Positions 8,693 through 18,303 of a DNA stretch of 64,000 nt are shown here, piece by piece. The notes beneath the pieces are model-generated. The model was given only the letters and a program-made list of their open reading frames with translations. It searched no databases and was not told the origin of the DNA. Within the stretch, counting starts at the first letter, position 1. The number at the start of each line of letters is the position of its first letter. Source of the DNA: Cylindrotheca closterium (taxonomy: Eukaryota > Bacillariophyta > Bacillariophyceae > Bacillariales > Bacillariaceae); contig CAKOGP040002314.1 of assembly GCA_933822405.4 (NCBI GenBank), positions 62,001-126,000 of the forward strand, given 5' to 3'. A program made the position numbers and the translations under genes.

Positions 8693-9900
8693 ATGGAATC
8701 ATCAATTGTAGCAAATACCATTGCGGCAATTGCAGTAGTCATAATGGTATTAGGTCTGGCATGGGTCTTTTATCCGGCTTGGTTGGTGGCCATGGCACCG
8801 GAAACCAAGTGGACCATTCTTCGCAATAACGAGGACGACAGCAATGAGGCCAAATCAGCGACAACAGCCGAACATAAAATTGTCTTGTCATTGGTGATTC
8901 CAGCGTACAATGAAGAAGAACGGATACCCATCATGCTTCAAAGTGCTCATGATTTTTTGCAATCCACCCAGGGGATCGAGGTGTTGGACAAATTGAACCA
9001 AGTAGGTTTGAAACACAACCACGGCGACCAAGAAAACGACAAAAGAACGATAAGTGTCGAGTGGATTGTGGTGGATGATGGATCTGTTGACAAGACGTGT
9101 GAAGTTGTAACCAAAGTCATGAAGTCAATCCAGTCCAAGAACTATCTTTGGAAAATTGTCTCCCTCGAGAAAAATTGCGGCAAAGGGTAAGGCTTTTGGT
9201 GGTGGCTTCCGCCCTTTGAAAGAATGAAGAGACTCGTTTCAATGTGTAAAAGTCAGCTGATCTTCAAGTCTCACATACGTTCTCCGTTTGCCTTTTTAGT
9301 GCTGCCATTAAAACTGGCATGTCGATTGCCAAGGGACACTATTCGCTCATGGTCGATGCCGATGGGGCGACTGATTTTGGACCGGGACTTCAAAAGTTGG
9401 TGGACAACTTGTTTTCCGTTCATAATGACGGAGGAGCAAACAATAGAAATATGATTGCCGTCTTTGGAAGCAGGGCCCATCTTCAGGGAGAATCCACCGC
9501 CAAACGATCCTTGGTGCGATCCTTTCTCATGTGGGCCTTTCATTTCTTTGTTCGAATCTTGGTATCTTCCACAATACAAGACACTCAATGTGGATTCAAA
9601 CTATTTGACCAGCAGGCTGCTAGACTCATATTTGGGAATTTGCATTTACAACGATGGGCCTTTGATACCGAAGTAGTCTGTTTGTGCCACTTGTTGCAAG
9701 TCACCATGTTGGAAGTTGCGGTTCCTTGGCAAGAAATTGAGGGTTCGAAATTGAGTACATCCAAATTCGCCTTGGCCATGGCGAGTATTACCATGTTACG
9801 GGATATGATTTGCGTTCGACTGTGCTACACCCTTCGGCTTTGGACTGCTTCGTCGTCGTCCTTGCAACCACAATCTAATTCCAAACGGAAATCGAGTTAA
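8693..9900 (+). CDS. ALG5: Dolichyl-phosphate beta-glucosyltransferase
   Basis: Two exons, 8693-9186 and 9300-9900, joined across a 113-base GTAAGG..TTTTAG intron inside the NCGKG-AAIKTG segment, which restores the family sequence. The product has about 364 residues: an N-terminal membrane anchor (residues 8-29), then a GT2 fold with IPAYNEEERIP, VVDDGSVDKT, the metal-binding VDADGATDF, DTQCGFKLF, RWAFDTEVV and VPWQEIEGSKLS. These are the hallmarks of ALG5, which transfers glucose from UDP-glucose to dolichyl phosphate at the ER membrane to make the donor for N-glycan assembly. The C-terminus is a short Ser/Gln/Lys tail. I am confident of the family; the exact start could be checked against transcripts. 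Confidence 0.92.
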
Positions 9901-10304
9901 GGTGATTAGTGGGATATGGGAAGGAAAAAAGCACTGCAGGCCTCAACACATATGCCTTGGATTTCGACGCTTCAATACGGCGAGCTATGGGACAGAGGGC
10001 TCTAGTACTGGTGTTGATAGCGATTCATCACATGACTTTGGGATTGGGATTGGAGGTGGCTTTGACAACTCACAGTCCAACTACGCACTGAGCTATGCAG
10101 CTATGCCAAGAGCAGGCTTCTTCAATCGCTGCTTACGCAACAACAACCTAGGTCGTTTCTATGTGGGCATAGCGAAAAGACTCGTGTACTGTTGTCCTAT
10201 ATAGGAACTATGCGGTTTTTGATTAACAACTACACCCAAGAATATCCGTCTCCAAGGAGAATTTTGCAATACGCAAACGATACGTCCCATTCACTTTTGG
10301 AAAC
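9901..10304. other. Intergenic region, convergent gene ends
   Basis: No supportable gene. The region separates the convergent ends of ALG5 and the secreted Cys-rich gene. An overlapping pair of short plus frames has no protein-like features. Confidence 0.5.
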
Positions 10305-11243
10305 TCAAAGCACAACACCAGCAATAAGACAAAGGGCAACAGTCAATGCGGCAAAAGTGGCATCATTGCCATCCGACTTGTCATCAGTAGTTGCCTCTGT
10401 GGCATCTTCAACATTGCATGAAGCACCGTCCAAGTAGACGAACCATTGTTGGCCTGGGAGATCATTAGCCTTGTAGCAACCACTGCCTTGGATCACAAAG
10501 CTGCACCCACACTCTGTGGCATTAGCGGCATTGAACGGAGCCTTGTCGGTGACACAGTTCTCACCGTAACCAGCGACACCGTCTCCGACACAACCGCTGA
10601 ATGGGATGAGTCCAGGCCCAAGCGAGAAGCACGAATCTCCCCCCTTCAGAGCTTCGTGAGAAAGTAGTTCAGCTCCAGTACCAAGGCAGCACGAGTCTGC
10701 CACCTTTTCACCTTCAGAAACGAGACAAGTGTCTACAGCAGGACCTGTGGTCTCGTTGTAGGTTGCCCAGTATGATCCAGAAGGCGGAGTTGGAGCCTCG
10801 CAGGAGTCGCCGTCAAGATAGACGAACCATTGTTGGCCTGGGAGATCATTGGCCTTGTAGCAACCACTGCCTTGGATCACAAAGCTGCACCCGCACTCTG
10901 TGGCATCAGCAGCATTGAACGGGGCCTTGTCGGTGACACAGTTCTCACCGTAGCCAGCGACACCGTCTCCGACACAACCGCTGAATGGGATGAGTCCAGG
11001 CCCAAGCGAGAAGCACGAATCTCCCCCCTTCAGAGCTTCATGAGGAAGTAGGCTAGCTCCAGTACCAAGGCAGCACGAGTCGGTCACCTTTTCACCTTCA
11101 GCGACTAGACACTTTGCCTCAGCTGAGGAAACTGTAGCGTTGTAAGTGGCCCAGTAGCTACCTTGGGGCGCTTGGAGCGCACGAGTGGCAGATACAGAGA
11201 CTGCAGAGGAAAGGATAATAAACGAGCTAAGGTAGACAATCAT
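10305..11243 (-). CDS. Secreted Cys-rich protein with two 128-residue tandem repeats and C-terminal anchor signal
   Basis: The likely start is the Met at 11243, which begins a signal peptide (MIVYLSSFIILSSAVSVSA); the upstream extension to 11351 is not signal-like. The mature protein is two nearly identical modules of about 128 residues. Each opens with GSYWATYN, carries an SCCLGTG motif, FSGCVGDGVAGYGENCV and ECGCSFVIQGSGCYKAN, and ends with QQWFVYLDG. The modules correspond to 384-base DNA repeats that differ at only a few positions, so the duplication is recent or kept alike by gene conversion. After an acidic/Thr spacer the protein ends in a hydrophobic tail (FAALTVALCLIAGVVL), compatible with a GPI-anchor signal. 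About ten Cys per module suggest disulfides. A cell-wall or surface role is inferred; the family is not recognised. Confidence 0.8.
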   Translation of the reverse strand: MIVYLSSFIILSSAVSVSATRALQAPQGSYWATYNATVSSAEAKCLVAEGEKVTDSCCLGTGASLLPHEALKGGDSCFSLGPGLIPFSGCVGDGVAGYGENCVTDKAPFNAADATECGCSFVIQGSGCYKANDLPGQQWFVYLDGDSCEAPTPPSGSYWATYNETTGPAVDTCLVSEGEKVADSCCLGTGAELLSHEALKGGDSCFSLGPGLIPFSGCVGDGVAGYGENCVTDKAPFNAANATECGCSFVIQGSGCYKANDLPGQQWFVYLDGASCNVEDATEATTDDKSDGNDATFAALTVALCLIAGVVL

Positions 11244-11364
11244 TTTCTGATTTTGTGAGAGGGTGTAGGCAAGGGTAGCGGGTACCAGGTATCCCGAGTT
11301 TGGTTTTTTGATAGGTGAGGAGTCTTTGTACTCTTGTTTACTTAAGGCCATACACTCTCAGGAC

Positions 11365-11490
11365 TTCAGATCCACCAAGACGTTCAGATCCAGGAAGTTC
11401 AGATCCAAGACGTTCAGATCCAGGAAGTTCAGATCCAGGAAGTTCAGATCCAAGAAGTTCAGATCCAGGAAGTTCCGTTCCAGGAAGTTC
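11365..11490. repeat. 15-bp minisatellite upstream of the Cys-rich gene
   Basis: About eight units of ttcagatccaggaag, alternating with variants ending aagacg or aagaag. It lies 120-250 bases upstream of the Met of the secreted Cys-rich protein. Because the unit is divisible by three, frames on both strands stay open through it (Phe-Arg-Ser-Arg-Lys repeats and others); these are artefacts. Confidence 0.85.
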
Positions 11491-12121
11491 TTCGCGAAAT
11501 CCTACCCACAATTTTCGGGGGCGGGGATGTTGGGGCGTTTCATCATCCAACCTCACTAAATACGACTGTAACTACAACCACTGTTACCATAGTACTGATC
11601 TTGATAGGACAGCAGGCAACAAGAAATCGATATCCGAGCTTGTGCAAGTACTGTTGATCGAAAACGAAATGTCTAGCACCTTTACCGCCTTCCACTAGCA
11701 ATTAAGAACATCTCTCACATTCCAACAAGGTACCACCAAGTAGAAACGCCTTCTTTTTGCTGATGACTTGGCTGGAGCTCTACAAGAAATGACCAAGGTT
11801 GGAATCTTCATGGTGTGCAAGAAGGTGCAGCTGACTGATCACTGTATCGGAACAAACATGTGGAGGCGCACACACGGCCTTCATTGACAGACTCTTTGCT
11901 GAGAACTATGATGATGTGGTTTTGTAATATTTCTGAGACGATGGCTCACACAAACGAAATGTTCTCAACACAGAACTTAGTTGCCATCGCTGTGGCTGAG
12001 TACGCAGCTTCTATCTTGAGAGACAAAGATTCTTTTATGATTTAGACTTTTCGTAGTTGAATAATGTTGACAAGATTCTTTTCATTTGTAGCTGAACACT
12101 CACAAAGGGGTGCAACTGAAA
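11491..12121. other. Intergenic region
   Basis: No gene supported. Short plus frames near 11860-12045 show no conserved motif. Confidence 0.4.
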
Positions 12122-12568
12122 TCATCGATTAGTTTCTACTGTCACAAGCTCAGTTTCTTTGGATTCTGCTGAATGTTTGTTAGTTGATGTTGTCGAATCA
12201 GAAATTTGCCGTTTTGCTTTCTTCTTTCTCGACTCCTCTTCCATAACATCTTGGTACGTCTTTTTCTTGAAATTGACCATGAAGCAAGTTGCCGCGCGAG
12301 GAATGATACAGACGCATACACGAGGTTTGCAATCCGGACAAAACATGGCATCACAAGAATCGCAAAACACTAGCACAAGACGGCAATCGTCGCAATAGTA
12401 CTTTCCGCACCGACTGCAGGATGCCGCACAGCCGGAGCAAATGAGATGGCTTGCATCCCAGGCACAGTCCCACAAGACCGGATTATCCTCGTAGCATTCT
12501 TTGCACTTTAACACTTCATCTATCTCGGATACGTGTCTCTTTCGCTTCTTAGACCCAAAGATATTCAT
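12122..12568 (-). CDS. Cys-rich zinc-binding protein
   Basis: The core has paired cysteines in regular spacing: CKEC, then CAWDASHLICSGC, CSRC, CDDC, CDSC, CPDC and a CVC close. This fits two to three zinc sites of the B-box/RING/FYVE type. The Met at 12568 starts MNIFGSKKRKRH; the frame stays open to 12721, but that extension is Thr/Phe-rich and probably 5' leader. The C-terminal third is Lys- and Glu-rich with a possible nuclear signal (RKKKAKRQ). It is divergent from the thioesterase gene beginning at 12831. The zinc fold is well supported; the role (ubiquitin ligase or other adaptor) is not. Confidence 0.65.
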   Translation of the reverse strand: MNIFGSKKRKRHVSEIDEVLKCKECYEDNPVLWDCAWDASHLICSGCAASCSRCGKYYCDDCRLVLVFCDSCDAMFCPDCKPRVCVCIIPRAATCFMVNFKKKTYQDVMEEESRKKKAKRQISDSTTSTNKHSAESKETELVTVETNR

Positions 12569-12830
12569 TTCGAGATAGTCCAGCAAGGCAACAGTCGTGC
12601 GGCGGAAGAAAGTGAAATGAAAGGTCGTTGTTGATTTTGCTATCGTATCTTTATTTCGGGGTCGGCGGGTCGCGGGTCGCTCAAATTTGTGAAATAGACT
12701 CGTCGGACTGCTGTTGGTCACATGAGTCAGTCAGTCGTCTCTGTAGATAGATGGCAAACTTCAATCCAAAACGTCACTCATCATTGTCACTGTCTCAATC
12801 ATTGTCCATATCTCCAACTCCACCAAACGA

Positions 12831-13874
12831 ATGAAAACAAGATTATTGCAAGCAAAGATATTGGGAAGTCTTTTACATTTCTCAAGATTCAACCACCTTG
12901 TATCATGCTTCAGCAGTCGACATTTCAACCATAATATTGTTCTTCATCGTCGATCTGCAACTGGCACGTCTATTTTTGTGAAAGCAGATCAAGATAGCTT
13001 TGAAGTAGAAGAGCAGATCGGGAATGGGTTTATTTCAGAGATCTTTCAAGTATTCATTGAGGATACAGATGCGTATGGGATCATGTACAACGGGAACTAC
13101 CTAAAGTTCTATGACAGAGCTTTGTATTCATCTCCTGAAGCACACTCTGTGCTATCCCCCAGGAAGGAATGGTCAATAATATCCTTGGAGGACCAAAAAT
13201 TCATAGGCTCTCCTTCACTAGGTTCTCAATTTGTCATTCAAGGGACACTGAAGCAAGCCCCATCGGATGATGCATCCACCTGGGACTTGAAAATGACAAG
13301 TCCTGATGGCTCGCAAACGTTCAACAGTGTTTCCAACTTGAGTGTGGCGACACCGGCCGAATCGACCGGCACAAGTTATTTCAATTTCGTTCAGCTGCAA
13401 GAAGTACCGGCCTTTGAAATCAAGGGGACCAAAGGAGCGACGAATTCTTTCATAATTTTCCGTGACGAACTCGACACCCAGTTGATGTCGCAGTTGCCTC
13501 TCAGAATTGTATTGAATTTGTTTGAGCGTGCACGAAGCAATCTACTTGGAGGTCCAGACGAGCTAAAACGTTTAAAGGAGGACCATGATATTGTCGTGGT
13601 TGTAACAAAGATTAGTGACTGCTCGCTGGTTGATGAGGGATACATCTTGTCTCCAGGACATACAGTTCAGGTCGATACGCAAAGTGTCATCAAGCGAAAG
13701 GGCATGATTATAGACTGTTTTCAGACGCTCAAAAGTAGCTGCGGAAAGCGCCTGGCACAGGGGAAAATCACACTAATGATGATCAGCAAGACTACTGAAC
13801 GACCAACCTCTAAATTACCTGAATGGGTGATGGAGAAGCTCACCGGTGAAACGATATCGCAACAAACTAGTTAA
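12831..13874 (+). CDS. Organelle-targeted double-hotdog acyl-CoA thioesterase
   Basis: A single exon encoding 347 residues. The first 50 residues are basic, Ser/Phe-rich and lack acidic residues, like a mitochondrial or plastid transit peptide. The first hotdog fold carries EDTDAYGIMYNGNYL followed by KFYDRAL, matching the 4-hydroxybenzoyl-CoA thioesterase (YbgC/FadM) active-site region with its catalytic Asp and the Asn/Tyr pair. A second, weaker hotdog domain follows at about residues 200-325 (FRDELDTQ..LNLFERARSNLL, then a beta-rich end ...GKITLMMI). It would hydrolyse acyl-CoA or acyl-ACP thioesters; the substrate is not predictable. The domain pairing resembles the dimer formed by single-domain bacterial relatives. 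Confidence 0.75.
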   Translation: MKTRLLQAKILGSLLHFSRFNHLVSCFSSRHFNHNIVLHRRSATGTSIFVKADQDSFEVEEQIGNGFISEIFQVFIEDTDAYGIMYNGNYLKFYDRALYSSPEAHSVLSPRKEWSIISLEDQKFIGSPSLGSQFVIQGTLKQAPSDDASTWDLKMTSPDGSQTFNSVSNLSVATPAESTGTSYFNFVQLQEVPAFEIKGTKGATNSFIIFRDELDTQLMSQLPLRIVLNLFERARSNLLGGPDELKRLKEDHDIVVVVTKISDCSLVDEGYILSPGHTVQVDTQSVIKRKGMIIDCFQTLKSSCGKRLAQGKITLMMISKTTERPTSKLPEWVMEKLTGETISQQTS

Positions 13875-14112
13875 CTACTGTTCCAAATCGTTAGTATCTT
13901 CCATAAAAATCCTTGTGAGAGTTCATTAAATTCACGCCTTTCTACCATACCGTGCATGTAATCTTTAATTAGTCGGGCAGGTCGAGTTTGCCGGCGTCTT
14001 GCATTCATTCCACTTAAAGAGTGACAACAACATCAAACCAAACAGCCTGTGTTGCTGTTATTGCATTAACTCATTCCATTACATTGCATTTCAGGCCCTT
14101 AAATTTAATAAA

Positions 14113-14811
14113 ATGATGGCTATGGAGACCCCCAACGCTTCTCAACAAACAGGTGACGCCTTGTTGGTTCCCAAAAAGTTTCCCAAAAATTTGGAAGACG
14201 CATTGTCACCTCCGTTGCCAAGAGCAGCCGAGTTGCTCTTTTCCAATAGCACTGCCGAGAAGAAACTATATTGGGATCGCTCGCATTATGATTCTCCTGA
14301 ATCTCAAATGAAAGCATTGGCGTTTTCTTCAACGTTGTATATTGGAAACCTTGCTTTCTTGACTCGTTCCGCACACATCCGTTCTCATTTTGGGCAAATC
14401 GGACCGGTCAAGAGCGTCCAAATGGGCTTGGATCGCTTCCTCAAGACTCCCTGTGGCTTTTGCTTCGTCGAATATTACGATCGTAGGGATGCTCTTCAGG
14501 CTGTAGCCAATTTGAGTGGGACTAAATTGGATGGACGAGTCATTCGTGTGGAATTGGATGCCGGTTTTCAACCGGGACGTCAATACGGTCGGGGTGTCAG
14601 TGGTGGACAAGTCCGTGACGATCGTCGCAATAAATCTGATCCAGCCCGATCAAAGCGACAAAAGCTCAACTGGACGCCGCCGCCCTCCGTCACCAATGAT
14701 TCGCAGAAGGATAGCTCTTACTATGGTGGGAATGCAGGGGAAACGACAGAACAAGGTGAGAATACGATGGACGATCATGGAGACAAGAATCCTCGATTCC
14801 GCGAAGACTAG
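14113..14811 (+). CDS. NCBP2: Nuclear cap-binding protein subunit 2 (CBP20)
   Basis: Start chosen at the first Met of MMAMETPN (14113), because the upstream frame is Cys/His-rich leader. The protein has 232 residues. An N-terminal helix region with YWDRSHYDSPE precedes one RRM: RNP2 is LYIGNLAF, RNP1 is CGFCFVEYY, with KTPCGFCFVEY and the C-terminal GRQYGRGVSGGQVRDDRR block that is diagnostic for CBP20. CBP20 binds the m7G cap with CBP80 in the nucleus and serves splicing, export and nonsense-mediated decay. The tail is Lys/Arg/Pro-rich and less conserved. Identification is very firm. Confidence 0.95.
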   Translation: MMAMETPNASQQTGDALLVPKKFPKNLEDALSPPLPRAAELLFSNSTAEKKLYWDRSHYDSPESQMKALAFSSTLYIGNLAFLTRSAHIRSHFGQIGPVKSVQMGLDRFLKTPCGFCFVEYYDRRDALQAVANLSGTKLDGRVIRVELDAGFQPGRQYGRGVSGGQVRDDRRNKSDPARSKRQKLNWTPPPSVTNDSQKDSSYYGGNAGETTEQGENTMDDHGDKNPRFRED

Positions 14812-15639
14812 GCATTTAGAATTTATAAATATAGGCAAGAAATGAGGAGTTTTAAATAGCTCAGTCGGAGGTCGACATAAGGAGGCTAACACACTTCTAC
14901 CAAGCGAAATCGCTGAATGCTTTAGGCGGGGCCTAGTTGTGTTTCTCCTTCACTGCGACATGAGAAGCATCGTAAGCAATCGGATAATTTGATTTTTGGC
15001 TTTCAAACATTTATCCACTTCGTCGAAGAATATGGCAAGAAAGGTTTCCACAAGGAATGATTCGATTAGTGCAACAGGGGATCACTAGACATGAACGAAA
15101 ATGTGAATTTGGTCGTATCAATTCACATGGTGACAACGCAGGATATGAGAATCCTACTGCATGGGGAAGGACTGAATTAAAAACTTGAGAAGAGACAAAA
15201 AATGCTACAGAATCGTTTCAAAAGCTATCAAATACCAAAGGGATTGCATCAGAAGCAACATCAATGGAGCCTGAAGAAACCAGTTGAGAAATTGGGATAT
15301 GCCAATCCTGAATTTCAGTCTCTACAGCAGCCAAACCACAAAGCCTATGCATTTGTTCCATCCAAAATAAGGGTACTCCTCGTACTTTGCCACAACAAGC
15401 AACGCAAGAATGGTAACACTACTTCTGATAGATCGATTGGTTTCATTGGAAAGGGAACTTACTAGGAACGCTTTGAAGCCGTTTCAGAAAGTCCCTGCTT
15501 CAGCGAATGCAGTCCGCCTCTCATAGTCTTGTCGTGCCGACCTCGGGATACCTCAAAAAGCCAGATTTCGGCTTTGTATCCAATTATGCTAAACTTTTGC
15601 GTCCTCAAATTACCGACATCATCAACCCATTTGCTTCAG
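14812..15639. other. Gene-poor region
   Basis: No gene supported. Short plus frames at 15202-15465 and 15507-15773 lack domains. The second overlaps the minus-strand remnant described next. Confidence 0.4.
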
Positions 15640-15985
15640 TCCACTTCAACATTTCATTGAAAGATACCTATTTCCAGCCAAATGTCGGCTCTTCCTTCAA
15701 CGTGTTTCAGTTTGCGAAGGAGACGTTCCACGAGCTTGTCATTTTCGACTGCATGATTTGCACTTCCAAGTAAGAATGGTGGTGAGCATAAAGAAGAGCT
15801 TCACGAAAACTCTTTTTCCCAAAACGATACAAAGGAAGCATTCTCTCAAGTCATGGAATCTACTGTAGCTCGGAGTTTCCAATCATGTTCCAACACTGCG
15901 CATGCAACTTCTTGCTTTTCGAAAGCCCAGATCGCAGTCTTGCTTTTTCAGCAAAAGGAGAAGGTCGACCTTGTCATTGTGGGAC
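15640..15985 (-). pseudogene. Possible decayed minus-strand gene, helical repeat-like
   Basis: On the minus strand, coding-like stretches occur in different frames: NDKVDLLLLLKKQDCDLGF near 15978-15920, FGKKSFREALLYAHHHSYL near 15825-15765, and SANHAVENDKLVERLLRKL near 15765-15700. The last two join if one base is skipped near 15768, and the NDK(L/V)..LL words recur. Interposed stops and frame changes suggest a broken gene, possibly of a helical repeat family. Introns could also explain the pattern. No family recognised. Confidence 0.3.
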
Positions 15986-16308
15986 CTTCAATTGCATTGT
16001 ATCGGCATCTCGATTGCATCCTTTTCACAGCAGGATACCATTCCGTATATGTCTGGGGCGGGACTAATATTCCACCGTTTTAAAAAAAATCTCCATCCAC
16101 GTGAAGTCTCCAAAAAAAATGAGGCTCGTGACTGCATGCAAACAAGAATTCCCCGTAAAAAATTCGTCTCACCGGATATTGCTCACAAAATGACCAAGAA
16201 TGCGACCCAAAAGCACGTACTTTTGGATTGTGGAGACATTGGATCGTTCACTTTTGCTAGTGTACTCTCAATTTTCACTCTTAATCCAAAGCAATAAAGA
16301 AAATAGTT

Positions 16309-16827
16309 ATGAAGCTATTTACCATCATTCCTCTTACTTTTTTGGCTGCACAAGGTGCTCAAGCTGCCAGCCTCAGGGGACGAGGTCGTCAACTTGTCGA
16401 CGAAGACGAAGACGAGTTTGTTCTTCTTTTGGAATCAGAAGAGTGCAGAGAGTTTACGGGTGACCTCTTAAATAAGATCGAGACGCTCGAATCCTTTGGT
16501 GAAGATGCCGTTCTTGATTTTGTTTGCTCCGATGTGGAGCGTACTTTAATGAAGATGAACCTACAATATATTACCGAAGGGGAAGGATCCAACAAGTGTG
16601 ACCTTGCATTTGACGATCTGTTGCTTCAAGCGCAAGTAAAAATTGTCAACGCTGTCGGAACCGAAGACTCATGCAGGAAGGAGCTATCACAGGAATTCAA
16701 AGATATACAAGAACGTCTTCATCTAAAAGACTTCAAATTCGGGGAAGAAGAACTCTACCGTCCGATCATCGCTCAGAACGCTGCACTAGCTCTGAGTACA
16801 TGGCAAATACGACGAGGAAAGGACTAG
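16309..16827 (+). CDS. Small secreted protein, unknown family
   Basis: 172 residues with a classical signal peptide (MKLFTIIPLTFLAAQGAQA) followed by SLRGRGRQL, a processing-like dibasic region seen in many diatom secreted proteins. The mature part is acidic (DEDEDEF) and mostly helical, with four well-spaced cysteines (EECRE, FVCSD, NKCDL, DSCRK) that could form two disulfides. No membrane segment after the signal. It is a single exon with its own promoter region on the plus strand. Function unknown; export is well supported. Confidence 0.7.
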   Translation: MKLFTIIPLTFLAAQGAQAASLRGRGRQLVDEDEDEFVLLLESEECREFTGDLLNKIETLESFGEDAVLDFVCSDVERTLMKMNLQYITEGEGSNKCDLAFDDLLLQAQVKIVNAVGTEDSCRKELSQEFKDIQERLHLKDFKFGEEELYRPIIAQNAALALSTWQIRRGKD

Positions 16828-17259
16828 TTGGGATTTACGAATGTCTCTGATTTACTCGAGTACTTTTTGCAAGAAATGGTAGTCTCGGAGAAGACATCCT
16901 CCAAGCCCCCTTTTTGATAGGAAAGATAATATACTATACAACATGAACATATTGTATTTTATATATGCGATTTTACACTTCTGGATTAATCGATAGATAA
17001 TATCTACATGGAGCTTATTTTGCTTCTGTACGGAACCATGTATTTGTTTCTCCTTCTCTTGCCAGCTAGTTGCAGTACGACAACAAAATGAAGCGCACTC
17101 TACTCGTACTAGGAATAGAAACAAGATGTGTTTCTAATCTTTTCTCACTATACAGTTTGATCGTTAACACTACTGTGCTCTAAATAATCAACAGTGTGAT
17201 ATCGGTGTGCCTTTAGGCCACATCTTGTCTCATCTTCCAAACAGGTGCTGGCGAAAATG
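16828..17259. other. Intergenic region, convergent gene ends
   Basis: AT-rich, no gene supported. It lies between the 3' ends of the small secreted protein and the CMD-like gene. Confidence 0.4.
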
Positions 17260-18063
17260 CTACGATAATGACGGCGACGGCAACGATGGTGGAATCTGAA
17301 ATACATTCAAAGTCCAACAGACAAAGGAGTAGTACCCAACAATGCTGGTGACTTCAACCAATACGGAATCTTGTCCGCCAAGGGTCTCTTTCGTGGAAGC
17401 ATAGGTTCCGTCTGACACACGATTAGTTTCCAACAGCTCTGCGGCAAACATGGCAATGGCTCGTTCTCGCTCTGTTGACAGTTGCGGTAAAAGATGTGTT
17501 CGTACATCTTGGGAAAAGGTAGGAGATCCCCTCCGATTGCTCTGAGCACCGGAGCCGAGAATGGGCAAAATTCCGACAAGATCCATTGCCCAACCTGCCT
17601 TAATGGCCTCTCCAATGTGAATCTGTATTTCTGTCACCGAGTCCAACTTGACTCCTACCAGTAGAATAACTAATTCGGATTCTTTCTTGCTAAGAGAGGT
17701 ACCATATCGACAGGCATGACCCAAGGATTGAGCTGGTTGCGCAATGGAAGGAACTGACAACCATGGACCAAAGGGTCCTTGTAATCCCGTTCCAGGACGA
17801 GAGTTTAGAATCGATTCGCGAATGACAATTTGCTCTTCTGTCAACTTTTCGGTTGGTCCGGTATACCGAGGTATCAAATTGTTTGCCCTCTTGGTATAAT
17901 ATGCATATGCATCCTCACCCATGTTCGGATACTTGATAGGTGTGTGGGTGGAAGAATTTCCAACGAGGAAGAGAAGAAGCAATGAAGAAAGGCCAGCGAC
18001 AGTCAGCGCCACAGGGTAGCTACAGAGAATTATTTTACTCATTGAACGAAGTAGATGCAACAT
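17260..18063 (-). CDS. Carboxymuconolactone-decarboxylase-like membrane-anchored protein
   Basis: 267 residues. An N-terminal hydrophobic helix (residues 18-36, ALTVAGLSSLLLLFLVG) would serve as a signal anchor. The rest has the helical CMD/AhpD-like layout: NSRPGTGLQGPFGPWL, then SKKESELVILLVGVKL, then a TEIQIHIGEAIKAG helix at the place of the active-site helix, and a late VEVTSIVGYYSFVCWTLNVF helix. The peroxidatic CxxC of AhpD is absent, as in the gamma-carboxymuconolactone branch. The enzyme activity is therefore only an inference; a stress- or aromatic-related role is possible. The start is the first Met and lies about 240 bases from a C13 run. Confidence 0.65.
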   Translation of the reverse strand: MLHLLRSMSKIILCSYPVALTVAGLSSLLLLFLVGNSSTHTPIKYPNMGEDAYAYYTKRANNLIPRYTGPTEKLTEEQIVIRESILNSRPGTGLQGPFGPWLSVPSIAQPAQSLGHACRYGTSLSKKESELVILLVGVKLDSVTEIQIHIGEAIKAGWAMDLVGILPILGSGAQSNRRGSPTFSQDVRTHLLPQLSTERERAIAMFAAELLETNRVSDGTYASTKETLGGQDSVLVEVTSIVGYYSFVCWTLNVFQIPPSLPSPSLS

Positions 18064-18261
18064 GGTGGAGTATGTTTATATTCTTCTTGGGCTGTTTGTT
18101 GTTATGATGGCACAGAAGAAAATTGACACGTGATGTCAGTTTCAGAATTTTTGCGTTCTCATTTTAATATATTCGTGAAGAATCGAATCTTTGACTTTTG
18201 GACGCCGTGCATCAATCGCCGACCGTGCATTATCGAAAAGGGCGAATGAATCAATCGATAG

Positions 18262-18274
18262 CCCCCCCCCCCCC
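18262..18274. repeat. C13 homopolymer
   Basis: Thirteen consecutive C residues in the intergenic space between two minus-strand genes. Such runs are prone to length error in sequencing. Confidence 0.9.
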
Positions 18275-18303
18275 GATCAAGGTACTACTGTATTGGTAGG
18301 AAG

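Noticed and set aside
11308..11698. Frames on both strands with FRSRK or GSELPGSE repeats
   Set aside because: Produced by the 15-bp minisatellite, which is divisible by three; no flanking protein-like sequence.
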